Source: Cyanodermella asteris
Taxonomy: Eukaryota > Ascomycota > Lecanoromycetes > Ostropales > Stictidaceae
Length of the DNA stretch: 52,709 nucleotides
Direction: 5' to 3'
Assembly: GCA_900618795.1 (NCBI GenBank)
Contig: UYJD01000002.1
Coordinates: 1,556,465 to 1,609,173 of the forward strand
Numbering within the stretch: the stretch's first letter is position 1; the number at the start of each line of letters is the position of its first letter. Below, one piece after another: positions 21,001-31,793 of this stretch. Below the pieces are notes generated by a model that was not told the origin of the DNA, did no database searches, and saw nothing but the letters and a program-made list of their open reading frames with translations. Position numbers and translations under genes: made by a program.

Positions 21001-22047
21001 GCCGATCGCTTCTCATGGACTGCCTGGTCGAAGTGAGAACTTTCTTCCAGAACACTGAAAGTTCACAGATGGCGGTGAACTTTACTGAGGCCGGAGATAT
21101 ACGAGCGTCTCCTGGCGAGCCAATGGCCAATCGTTGGCGCCGAAAGCTGCGTATCCTTGGTCAGGTTCCCGGCCGGGGTATGCTTTCCTGACCTCAAACG
21201 ACCTCTCGATATGACCCCAACGCACGAGGTTGCACACGACAGGCCTCCATTCTCGTATATGCGACGCCTGCACATGGTGCAGTCCTTTCCGCAGCCTGGC
21301 ACCCCCCAATATCAAACGCTAACTCCTTCTACCGGTAAGCAGTGAGCACTTGAGCGGAAGCCGGTCATTGAGTCGACCTCCCAGGCACGCAACCTGCCCA
21401 TTTCCGCTCCAAGCGGGCCCTGAGCGGTGCGATGATTTTCTTTGCTCATCCCCTGTTGATCATTGGGTTGATCTGGTCCATGTATCTCTATAGCGGCCAG
21501 CATACCAACGCTTCGGTATGAGTCTGGTCAATCGCCACGCCAGCTGAGCCGCGGTGCTGGGTCTCCAGGTCTTGTCATATTGCCTTGTACTACAAGATAC
21601 GATGGCAAAGCCGCTGGATTGTGGAAGAAAGCTGATGGTTGCTTCGAACCTAATTCCCAGCGGCTCCCAGCTACGCTCAACATGCTGTATATGGCGAACG
21701 CATACTGGCATGGTAAGCCAGCCACGTTTTTATCGCCTGTACGGTGCTTGCTCGCTAGACAACCCGGAACAAGCTGATTGGCTTCCTGCCTCCAACCTCA
21801 TCCCGGCACATCCATGAAGCCTAGCTTGAGATTATGGTGCGGTCCTGAACCCTATGTGGTTTGCAGCCGTGCAGCCGGTCCTGGTGCTTCTGAGTCCAGG
21901 CTTTGGCTTCCCGCGATGCAACAATCTCTTATATTTAGAGGTCAGTGTGTTCTTCGTGCTGATGGACTGCCACCCCGCTCGCGTCGTGCTCCAACCTCGC
22001 CTTCCAACGCGGCAAACTCGTCGTTGAGCCTGGGCTCGTCCAGCACA
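15015..22047. other. 7-kb region with no recognisable gene
   Basis: Seven kilobases without any frame I can recognise. The longest frames (15500-15997, 16148-16603 on minus, 20087-20677) are Arg/Ser/His-rich, change composition freely, lack family motifs, and the last begins at GTG rather than ATG. Base composition looks balanced rather than strongly AT-rich, so it does not look like heavily RIP-mutated repeat DNA; this was judged by eye. A (CGAGCT)n palindromic microsatellite sits at 15437-15455. A tRNA-Arg-like fragment on the minus strand near 19384-19414 is described separately. Promoter and UTRs of the flanking genes must lie at its ends. Confidence 0.45.
15437..15455. repeat. CGAGCT hexanucleotide microsatellite
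   Basis: Three copies of the self-complementary hexamer CGAGCT in a row, about 420 bp upstream of the UNC-45 start. It can form a cruciform-like inverted repeat; no function is indicated. Confidence 0.7.
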
Positions 22048-25000
22048 ATGAGGCTCTTGCTAACCTGCAGTGCCCTTTGGGCAGCTGCGACTTTCAGCAA
22101 GCTCGTGTCCGGCGTCGCTAGTACGGACAGCTACATAGATGCAGACGCTGGACAGAGTGGATATCTTCCAAACCACAACATGGTAAATTGATCTTCCAGA
22201 ACCGGTCTGACATCAGCTCATCGAAACAGGACCCCGCAGTCGTCGACAGTGCTCAGTTCGGTCAGCTGTGGAAAGTCGCCTTTAACAACAAGGAGAAGTT
22301 CTACGCAAAACCATTGGTATTCACGCCTACAACCACCGGAACTCAGATCCTATTTCTTGCGTCTTCGCAGAACATCATCAGAACGCTCAATGCAAAGACC
22401 GGCGAGGTGCTGAACACTCGACAAGTTCACACGCCATTCCTGCAGTCTGATATTGGTTGTACGGATATCCCGGACACGATCGGAATCATCGGAACTCCAG
22501 TTATCGACCCTGTCACGGAGATCGCATACTTCTTTTCCAAGTCCTACATAGCTAATTACAGATACGCTGGAGCCACCGGAACCTATAATGGCGTCTATTA
22601 CTTCCATGGTGTCAAGCTGGACACATTGGAGGAGGTTGACGGCTTTCCAATCCTGATTGACGAATCTACTGCGGATAACCAACCGAGCGACTATTTCATT
22701 GGCGGAGTCGTCCTCCAACGTCCTAGTCTTGTGAAGGTCGGAAACTACGTTTATGGGGGCTTCGGAGGCCACTGTGATCTCTTCAACTGAATGTTCTTTC
22801 CTCGCTGTGAATATGTACACGAAGCTAATACCCTACAGATACTGGGCTCATTGTTGGGGTTGACGTCAGCAAAAAGAAGATTGCCTCCCAGTGGGCTACG
22901 GTGACCGGCCCTCTTACTCCCAAAACCGACCAATGGCAGCCCAACGGCGGTGGAGGAGAAGGTGGTGTCTGGCAGTCTGGAATGGGCTTGTCCACAGACG
23001 GCAACCGTATCTTCTTCGCCACAGGAAATGGAAACGGTCACGAAAACAACGGTGTTCCCGCCTCGGGACGTAGTGGCTGTCGGACCTTGGGTGAAGCCGT
23101 GATCAATCTTGGAATCGATCCTGATACAGGCAAACTCTCTTTGAATGACTATATGCAACCATACGACTATCAGAATATGGATGGCGGGGACCAAGATTTT
23201 GGAAGTGGTGGAGTGAATTTGCTCGATACAAATGTCTTCAAAGGTAATGGAATCACGGGGCTTGCGATCGCTGCCAGCAAAAACGGACACATCTATGTGA
23301 TGAATAGGGAGAACCTTGGTGGATACAAGCTTGGCTCTGGTGGAACGGACAATCTTGTTCAGCTCATCCCACAGACTGTCGCCGTCTTCGGTGGCTCTGG
23401 TAGTTATCCAGGAGAAGGTGGATGGCTATACCTCACTCCTGTAGGGGCCGCAACGTTTGCCTACAAACCCGGCTTTCAGGCAGACGGGACACCTCAGTTC
23501 TCACTGGCTGGCCAAACGCGCGAGAAATCAGCTGGACGCGTAGGCGTCGGTATACCTACCATCACGAGTCTCAACGGACAGGCTGGAACAGCCATTCTTT
23601 GGATGACCGATCCCGATGCTGGCATTCGTGCCTGGTATGCTGTGCCAGGGGCTGATGGCTACCTCAATACCATCAAAATGCCGCAGATCAATGGCGTGAA
23701 CAAGTTCCAGCGTCCGGCCTTTGGGGACACTCGTCTATACACTACAGATGCCAATGGCGTGCTCTATTGTCTCGGCTCGCCTGTCAACCTGCCATTGAAT
23801 TGCTCCTCGCCGGTGGACTTTAGGGATGTTGCGCTCGGTACTGAGGGTAAGCAGACTGTCAACTGTACTGCTTTGATCGACATCACTCAGATCACAGATG
23901 TCGAGGTTGGCGATCTGAACTTTGTTGCACACCTAGCAGATCTACCCAAGGGCAGAATCGCCAAGGGCGCCCAGTTCAGCTTTCCTGTCATCTGGAATCT
24001 AACCAACGTTAAGGTTACCAACGCAGCAAATGCCTCATACGGCAACACGAGTCCCGGTATCAAGTCTACTCCGCTCACATTGACTACTCAAAACACCGTC
24101 CAAGGATTTGCCAACATCTTCCCTGTTTCGCTGACCGGTAATGAAGTTAGTAAGAACCCGTTCCTGCAGACTTCTCCAACAACGGTCGATTTCGGAGGGG
24201 TCATCCTCACAGGCGCTGCGGCCAATATGACTTACAACCCCGGTGGCGACGACGAGGACGATGATAGGAGCACAACTAAAAGGAAGCGCGCTGATGTTTC
24301 TTCCACACCCGCAACGCTAAGTATTAAGAATGCTGGTCTCTCTCCCATGGTCATCACGGGCTACGCCTGGACCCAGGATGAGCTCGAAGACGGCACACCT
24401 GATTGGACCAATGCGACGAAAGGTAGCACAGGCTCTTGGAACCTCGGACCAGGCTTCACGGCCTTGAACCTTCCTGACGTTGGCTCCTCTTTGGCAGCCG
24501 GAGAGGCCATCATTGTCAACCTGGCTTTCACTCCCAGCCTTGGTACTGGTGATTATCACTCATTCTTCAACGTCTGGTCGACTGGAGGAACTACAGACAC
24601 CATTCTGGAGGGAAGCGCATCGACCTCACCTGTTATCAGCATGGCAATCTCTACCAACGAGGGGGGCTGGGTTGATGTGACCACCAACCTAAACCCGGTC
24701 ATGGACTTTGGCGTCGTGGAGCCTGGCACTACTCAGTCGCTACAGATCCGTCTTTGCGATTCAGGAGGTTCTCCAGGCGAGATCACAAAAAGCAAACCTC
24801 CCAACGGTATTTTCTACATTAGTGATCCGACCGAGCTTCGCGAGGGCCTTGGTATCGGTGTGAATGATTGCGTGTATGGCACCGTCATTATGCAGCCTAA
24901 GCCCGAGCATTATAATCTACCCGATCAGCTCGCAACCAATACGTGGACCCTCAATACCAAGGAGGGTGTGCTCGGTGTCCATGTTGTGCAGATTCAAGGC

Positions 25001-28000
25001 ACGATCAGGAGCCATCATGTCGGACCGCAGAATTCGACTGGCAACCCGGTATACACCTACCTTGGCTGCTTTCAAGACAATAACCCCGGTCGACTTCTTC
25101 CGAATCAGGCATATGTTGGCGATAACAACACAAATGGGAACTGTCAGGAGCTTTGTATTCAGGGAGGCTACATCTTTGAGGGAACCGAATATCAGCAAGA
25201 ATGCTGGTGCGGTAACACAGTCCCGCCGCCCTCACAGCAGCTTGATGACGCTTTTTGTAGCTTTACCTGTTCAGACCCTAACGACACTTGCGGGGGTAAT
25301 TACCTGACCGGTGCAATTTCCGTCTTTTATGATGCGACCAGATATACGCCGGGCAGTAACGATACGAATGGCGCTGGAGGCCTTCCAATCGCGCAAAAAG
25401 TCGGAGATTATACCTATCTGGGCTGCTACGGCGAGACAGCGACTGGCCGTGCCCTTGATGCATTCGCTCCCACTGTCCCCACAACCGGCACTACCATCGA
25501 ATCCTGCATGGCTGGTTGCGTTGGCTATGAGTACTTTGGTATGGAATACGCAGGCGAATGCTACTGCGGTCGCTTGATCGGAAATGGTGCCACCCTCCAA
25601 GCAAGCAATAATCCAGACATCAATGGCTGTAGTAAGTTCTGTAAGGGAAACGCTTCCGAATATTGTGGTGGCCCATCTCGACTCAATATTTACCAATACA
25701 ACGGCACCGACCCGCTCCCACCTACTTCGGGTGGAGGAGGCAACAATGGTGGTGGCGGCGGCGGCGGCGACGGAGGCCAAGTAGCTAACTCGATCGTCGA
25801 GAACCCAGCCTTCAACGGAGCCTACAACTATCTCGGCTGCTACATGGACAACGTTAACGGCCGTGCCCTCTCGGCGAAAGCGAATCCAGTGCCCGGGCCT
25901 AACGTCACAGCAGATACTTGCGCAGCAGCGTGTGCAGGTTATCAGTACATCGGTGTAGAGTACGGGGACGAATGTTGGTGCTCGAATACAATTGATGGCA
26001 ATTCAGTTGTGGCTCCAGGTGGCAACGATACAGCTCAGAACGGTTGCTATATGCCTTGTGCAGGGAATTCGAATTACACTTGCGGCGGACCCAATCGCCT
26101 CACGACGTACAGCCTAAGTCCGAATGCAACAAATATTACCAAGATTCAGGATCCGATCACGGTCGGCGACTTCGGTATCTGGGAGTATCAGGGATGTTAT
26201 TCCGAGGTCGCTACGGGCCGCGCACTTTCTGACCTCGAAAATCCGATCCCAGGTAACAGTGTCAGTGTTGAGTCGTGCGGCACTGCGTGCTCCTCATATA
26301 ACTACTTCGGCGTCGAATATGGGTCAGAATGCTATTGCGGAGCGAAATTGGACGCTGGATCTGAGATGGTCAATGGTACGACTCCCGGCAAAACTGGATG
26401 CAGTATGCTATGTGGCGCGAACTCTACGGAATATTGTGGAGGAGGAAGCCGCTTGAACCTTTACAAAAAGTCTTCTGCAGTCAACTCTGACCCGAACATG
26501 AGTTCCATCGGCACTGCATCAGCTTCTTCGACCGTGGTTTCGACTGTAAGCCAAGTGACACCAACCTCTGCCCCTACGGATGCCGTAACATTCTCTCCTC
26601 AGACGATCAGTGGTGGGTGGAACTACACTGGCTGCTACACGGAAGCAAGCAACGGGCGGGCACTTTCAGACCTGCAAAATCCAATCTCGGGCTCCAACGT
26701 GACTCTCGAGAACTGCGCTGCCGCCTGCAAGGGCTATACTTACTTTGGAACAGAATATTCATCTGAATGCTACTGTGACTACAAACTGGGCACAGGCTCG
26801 ATGCCAGCCACCGATGGTTGCGGGATGCCGTGCTCTGGAAACGGAAGTGAGATTTGCGGTGGACCCAACAGATTGACTGTCTTCAAGAGCAGTGCCTCGG
26901 CCCCTTCCGCTCCTGCAAAGCCAGTTACACGGACTAAGCTCGACGGATACAAGTATCTAGGTTGCTACTCCGAGGCTACAGGCAATCGAGCTTTGAGCGA
27001 CCTGCAGAACCCGATCCCAGCCAGCAACGTCAGCGTCGAGAACTGCGCAGCAGCTTGCTCGAGCTACACGTTCTTCGGAGTTGAGTATGCAAGTGAATGC
27101 TATTGTAGCCAGGAAGTCAATGCTGGGTCGATACCTATTAATGGTTCCGACGAGAGTACGACTGGATGCGATATGGTTTGCAACTCTAATTCGAGCGAGT
27201 ATTGCGGCGGACTGAGTCGGTTGAATCTTTACCAGATCAATGTCGCCGCTCAGGATTCGACACAAGGACCATTGAGATCACAGCCGAGTCCAGAACTGTC
27301 AACAAGCTCCAGCAAGCTCGCCGCAATGGCCTTGAGCACCATGAAGGCCGACTCGAGCTCAACAGGGATACCAACTGATTCGAAAACCGTCTCGGCTACG
27401 ACTAAACCAGCCGTGTCCAAATCGACAGAACCAACTCCGTCATCATCAATACCCAAATCCAGCCTCTCCAAGACAGCCAGCTCTGAACTGACATCAATCC
27501 CTTCCACAGCAACAAGCTTCAAACAGACAAGCACCAGCACAGGAAAGACTTCTTCAAAGACGACCGTCTCAAATACAGTCTCAAGCACAACAAGATCTGC
27601 TGGTTCGGTGGCTACATCTATAACGGTCCCATTATCGTCTTCATCATCGTCGTCGTCGTCTTCGACTCTGACGTCCAGCACATCAGCCTCCGCGTCCGTG
27701 TCGCCTCCCAAGGTGGGCACGTTGAACAATAATTACGCTTACCTCGGATGCGCAAACTCCACCTCCCCATCCGCCCTCTCCGGAGCGTCGCACACCGACG
27801 CCAAGGCAATGTCCGTCTCAGCCTGCCAGTCTTTCTGCTCGTCATCAAAGAACAACTTGTANNNNNNNNNNNNNNNNNNNNNNNNNAACCTGTCTGAACA
27901 GGTCGAACAGGTCGAACAGGTTACGGAGTCCAACTCCGACCAGGTACATCCTCGAGTACCGTGAGTAGTGCCCGATTGGATCAGCGTCCCTGACGTCTGA

Positions 28001-28583
28001 TCGGTCTTTCCTTTGTCCGTGACACAACTACGGCCTGAGTGGCGTTTTCGACGGCACAACCTGTCTCTGCGGTCAAGCTCTGCAATCATACTCCGCTCTC
28101 GGTTTCTCTGGCTGTGACACCACATGTGCAGGCAACGGCTCAGAGTTCTGCGGCGGCAGCAAGAGGATCAGTGTGTGGAATTCGACAGCGTACATCCCAC
28201 TTACGCCAGTCAAAGCGGTGGGCGCTTACCAACATCAAGGCTGTTTCAAACTTGACGACTCTCCGAACTCGAGCACCTTGTTGAGCGGAAAGCAGTACAA
28301 GAACCAGACTGATATGACGGTCGAGAGCTGCGTGGGCTACTGCCAGGTCAACGGTTTCAACTATGCTGGTGTGCAGGCAGGCATTCAATGTGCTTGTGGC
28401 GGAAGCTTTCCGAGCAATGCTACGGCGACGGCAAAGCAGAGTTGTGCGAGCATGTGTAGTGGCAATGCGAGGGAGTATTGCGGAGGGGAGAGAGCGCTTG
28501 ACGTGTACATGTATAATTCGACGAGTCTCCGCAAAGACGGGAGCGTGGCGAGTGTTGATGAAGACAACAGCGTTGACACATGA
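22048..28583 (+). CDS. Large secreted beta-propeller protein with eight WSC domains
   Basis: A four-exon model: 22048-22182, 22230-22788, 22839-27858, 28040-28583 (about 2085 aa). Exon 1 starts with a signal peptide (MRLLLTCSALWAAATFSKLVSG). Residues ~45-550 resemble a quinoprotein-like beta-propeller (NAKTGEVLNTRQV, ANGVLYCLGS), and ~570-930 contain Ig/ASH-like strands. WSC domains (Y.YLGCY...GRALS...C...C.gY.yFGvEYg.ECyC...EyCGG..RL) start near residues 970, 1090, 1227, 1347, 1493, 1602, 1865 and 1967, with a Gly-rich linker after the second and a long Ser/Thr-rich linker (~1700-1860) after the sixth. WSC domains bind carbohydrate or act in wall sensors; here there is no C-terminal membrane span, so it is probably extracellular or wall-associated. 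Intron 1 is clean (47 bp). Intron 2 has a doubtful donor. Intron 3 contains the assembly gap, so the WSC7 junction is tentative. Confidence 0.82.
22789..22838 (+). other. Intron 2 of the WSC gene, doubtful donor (GA-AG or alternative GT-AG)
   Basis: The reading frame reaches TTC AAC T at 22788 and resumes with AT ACT GGG at 22839 after a good CTAATA branch and CTACAG acceptor. This restores FNYTGLIVGVDV, which fits the surrounding propeller. The donor is then GAATGT, one base from consensus GTATGT. A canonical but weak GTGATC donor at 22774 keeps the same phase and would remove five residues (CDLFN). Confidence 0.6.
27862..27886. other. Assembly gap (run of N)
   Basis: Twenty-five undetermined bases. 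True length is unknown because gap sizes are often arbitrary. The sequence directly to its right is a short tandem repeat, which probably caused the break. Confidence 0.95.
27887..27920. repeat. 9-bp minisatellite GAACAGGTC at the gap edge
   Basis: Three visible copies of a nine-base unit (GAACAGGTC, GAACAGGTC, GAACAGGTT), preceded by CCTGTCTGAACAGG, an inverted repeat of the same unit. More copies may lie in the gap. Confidence 0.75.
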
Positions 28584-29803
28584 ACAAGGAGGCAAATGGT
28601 CTTCATGCGATGGAAGGAGGCTTGATGGTACACTTGTGTATGTAATCGGCTGGAGAGGCTTAGCGATAATGAATGAATAAGCGAACATGATAGAGTTACG
28701 AATTTACTTGCTCAATTGTTTGCCCAAGTACTTGCTGAAGTACTTGTCACGGTCGCTAGGGTGCTTGCTGGAGTTCTTGAAATTGTACTGGCGGAGCTAG
28801 ATACTTCTCAGGTGGCTGCCAAGGGCTTCAGCTGAGGCTCCGCTGATACCGATCAGTGCGCCTGTTTGAGCCTGCTAAGGACTACCGTCTGTGAAGTACC
28901 GAACACGCCTCTGAACATAGGGTCACCCGAATTGAGAATGCACATTGAGGAATTGAAAATCTATGAACTGATGGTAGGCGCAGCGTCCCTCGTCATCATT
29001 TTATGCTGACACTTCGTTGAGGCGATGTGTAGCATGCACACCACTCATGTGCTGGATGCATCATCCCTGCTTCGAACACGCATATGAAGATACAGATTCC
29101 TGAAAAACATTTGACATCTGACTAAAGAGTCTGACCAAGTCAAGTACATCAAGTACTCGGTGGCGTGAAGGAATGTTGTGCGCATTGAGATACACGACTC
29201 TGTTGACAAAATGTGCTGTAAAATACAATCTCCGTGAAGCCACACTCTCGGCCAGCGAGGGTGAATTCCTGTCAACATGTTACAACCCCAAGTACTTTCA
29301 GCTCCGACGTGAGATGGCGCTGCATGACGATAGCTGACACAAGTGGAAGCCTGAGAATATAATAGGGACAGACGACATCGTCGATTTCTCGAGCGGCAAG
29401 GAAATAAGCTTGCCGACGGACTTAAGCCTTTGGCAACCCGGAGGGTCGAAAGTCCATGTGAACAACGTCGATGGGACCTTGAAAGGATTCGTTAGATGGT
29501 ACTATAGCCCGCGAGGATGACTTTGTCCTGCTTGCTACGCCGCGAGCACTCGCAATTCAGCCTTTGATGTTGATTTTGTCTCGGGCTTGTGACCCGCTCA
29601 TTGGATGGCACAGGTATTGTGCTGAGAAATGAAATCACTAGCGGGAGCCTATCGATGAGTTGCTCAGCTGACAGCCGTCAGTCTCGCAGCTTAGGGGGTC
29701 AAACCCTGGCGGTGACCTTTGCAGGTTGTAGGTCTGCTGGAGACAAGACTCAATCACGGCCTTAAGGTTTGACAGGCGTCGAGTCTCGGCTTGCGATTCA
29801 AGG
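28584..29803. other. Intergenic region upstream of the lipase
   Basis: About 1.2 kb without a recognisable gene. Around 28700-28800 there is a degenerate repeat in which variants of AAGTACTTGCTG recur about every 12 bases. Related words recur near 29130-29160. Confidence 0.5.
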
Positions 29804-29809
29804 TATAAG
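29804..29809 (+). promoter_or_regulatory. TATA-like box of the lipase gene
   Basis: TATAAG about 55 bp upstream of the lipase ATG, with a pyrimidine-rich stretch between them. Position fits a fungal core promoter. Confidence 0.4.
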
Positions 29810-29863
29810 TATCGGATCTCTGGTCAATCTAACATCGCCTCCAGCTTCCCCTTTGCTCGGAAA

Positions 29864-31105
29864 ATGGTGTCCCTTCGGTCAGTTCTTGCTTTGTGTTCCT
29901 CCGTTGGCCTGGCTGTCTCGCAGTCCGGGCCAATACCTCCGAGCCAGGATACGTGGTATACGGCGCCGTCCAACTTCGAGGCCGCATCGCCAGGCACTGT
30001 ATTACGTCTACGTGCTGCCCTAGGCAACATGACAGCAATCTACGGAAACTCGAGCTCGATATACAACTTACTATACCGCACAACGGACAGTAACTACAGA
30101 CCAGCCTGGGCAGTCACCACTTTGTTCGTGCCCAAGAAACAGCCCCAGGCTTCTCTTGTTTCCTACCAGATCCCATACAACACCCCGTTCGTGGACGGTA
30201 GCCCGAGATATGCCCTGTATAGCGCAGACTATGTCAGCAATATTGTCGGCGGCGACATTCAAACTATGCTGAGCTATGGATGGTTTGTGAGCGTTCCGGA
30301 CCATGAAGGACCCTTTGCTGCCTTCGGCTGCTCTGTACAGGAGGGGCACGCAACCATTGATGCCGTTCGGGCCGTGAAATCGCTGAAGGACAGTTGGGCA
30401 CCACCAAAAATTTCCAGCATCGTCATGTGGGGATACAGCGGCGGCAGTCTCGCCTCCGAGTTCGCTGCCGAGCTGCAAATCCAATATGCACCCGAGCTGA
30501 AGATTGACGGAATGGCCATTGGAGGCCTGCCGACGAATTTCTCGGAGACCATCAAGTTGACCTCTGGCACGTACTTCGCTGGACTCGTCCCGGCCGGCTT
30601 TCTTGGCGTCACCAAACAACACCCGGATTGGAACCGAACACTCAGAGCATCTCTGAAGCAAGACGGCCCGTACAATGCATCAACATTCCTTTCGGCCGAG
30701 CATATGGTCATTTCTGACATATTCACCAAGTTCCAAGGCCAAGACATGTCCCAGTATTTCAAGCAGGGCGAGGCGATTTTCGCCGATCCCGTTCTGAACC
30801 GAGTCGGCAACAACGACGCTCTGATGGGTTATCACGGCACACCCCAGATGCCCATGTTCGTCTACAAGGCCGTCCAGGATGAGCTGTGCCCAATTGCCAC
30901 GACGGATGCGCTGGTGGACCGATACTGCGGCGTCGGCGCCAACATTATCTATCAGAGAAATTCGATTGGCGGTCATCTGGCAGAGGAGACGAACGGAGAT
31001 GCTAGTGCGCTGAGTTGGCTGAAGATGGTTCTTGGAGGGACATACAACCACACAGGTTGCACTGTCAGCAACGTTGCCATCAATGTTACTGGCTCTGCAT
31101 TGTAG
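29864..31105 (+). CDS. Secretory lipase (LIP family)
   Basis: A 413-residue secreted alpha/beta hydrolase of the fungal secretory lipase family (the Candida LIP type), which hydrolyses extracellular acylglycerols. The signal peptide is MVSLRSVLALCSSVGLAVSQ. The nucleophile elbow is WGYSGGS with Ser192; DELCP contributes Asp339 and GGHLAE contributes His371, giving a complete triad. The oxyanion-side segment VPDHEGPFAAFGC and the paired cysteines (C156-like and C342/C357-like) are also present. Several N-x-S/T sites (NMT, NSSS, NFS, NRT, NAS, NHT, NVT) suggest N-glycosylation. Single exon; the ATG is preceded by AAA and lies 55 bp after a TATA-like box. Nothing appears broken. Confidence 0.92.
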   Translation: MVSLRSVLALCSSVGLAVSQSGPIPPSQDTWYTAPSNFEAASPGTVLRLRAALGNMTAIYGNSSSIYNLLYRTTDSNYRPAWAVTTLFVPKKQPQASLVSYQIPYNTPFVDGSPRYALYSADYVSNIVGGDIQTMLSYGWFVSVPDHEGPFAAFGCSVQEGHATIDAVRAVKSLKDSWAPPKISSIVMWGYSGGSLASEFAAELQIQYAPELKIDGMAIGGLPTNFSETIKLTSGTYFAGLVPAGFLGVTKQHPDWNRTLRASLKQDGPYNASTFLSAEHMVISDIFTKFQGQDMSQYFKQGEAIFADPVLNRVGNNDALMGYHGTPQMPMFVYKAVQDELCPIATTDALVDRYCGVGANIIYQRNSIGGHLAEETNGDASALSWLKMVLGGTYNHTGCTVSNVAINVTGSAL

Positions 31106-31793
31106 AACACGTGAGGAATTCAAATGTTGCCAAGTGCAAACATGACTTAGTCATAGATACTGAGTTAGTCTGAATGACCAACCACATTTGAACATTCATG
31201 GTGTGGCTGTGTTCGCAGGCTACCTCGAGTAAAGATTACCGCTTCTTCCTTTTTGCGTCGCATTGCAATAGGCCTATCGATGCACGCTTGATCAGCAAGC
31301 GTAGAACTGAAAGCTCTACGATTAGACATGAGAAGTCCTATGAGACAACCTCGTGGTAGTACCACTCAATTTGGAGCTCGAATGAACATGTCGTAAAATC
31401 AGTCCGGAGCCTCGAAGGCGGGGAGATCCGCTATCAGTACAGCATGGACGTCAAACAAATCACGAGGTTCTAGATCAATCGTAATTTTAGAGCAATTCTC
31501 TTATCAGATAGGGGAGCCAGGGTGGCGTCAAACAGTCCGCGGATGCAGGGCGGAACCGCTGGCTCGGCCGGCCCCGGAACGTCCGCGGAGTGGAGCATAG
31601 CGGGCCACGGTCTTTGATACACCACTCATGTGCACCATTCAGAGTATCTGGGAGGGCATCCTTGTCAAACCTGTGACCAGGGAGAGCGATATATAGTCTG
31701 TTCGATGAACGCCTCGTTCCAGTTTCCCTTCGTCTCAGACACCCATAACCAAAAATCATACACCCACATATCACATCCTCTCAGTCAACCACA
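31106..31793. promoter_or_regulatory. Promoter region of the TauD-like gene
   Basis: A 688-base gap upstream of the dioxygenase start. It contains two identical GTCCGCGGA palindromic sites at 31535-31543 and 31581-31589, a CGGAACCG at 31551-31558 and a CGGCCGGCCCCGG run between them, then a TATATAG at 31690-31696 about 100 bp before the ATG. Paired CGG/CCG triplets are the usual targets of Zn2Cys6 regulators. Confidence 0.45.

Larger units (their letters stand above)
27859..28039 (+). other. Putative intron 3 of the WSC gene, containing the gap and a minisatellite
   Basis: A GTA immediately before the gap and CTGAG at 28035-28039 bracket a 181-base segment whose removal joins SSKNN to FGVFDGTTCLCG in phase, completing a WSC domain. 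An extra donor-like GTGAGT at 27961 and CTGAC near 27990 mean a small exon inside cannot be excluded. Confidence 0.5.

Noticed and set aside
15015-22047. Possible degraded transposon or old viral element in the gene-free block
   Set aside because: No terminal repeats, polymerase or integrase-like motifs were seen, and composition is not strongly AT-rich; no basis to name an element.
27859-27964. Direct reading of the WSC frame through the N run to a stop at 27962-27964
   Set aside because: It would truncate a WSC domain whose remaining half is present in another frame just downstream; splicing explains both parts.
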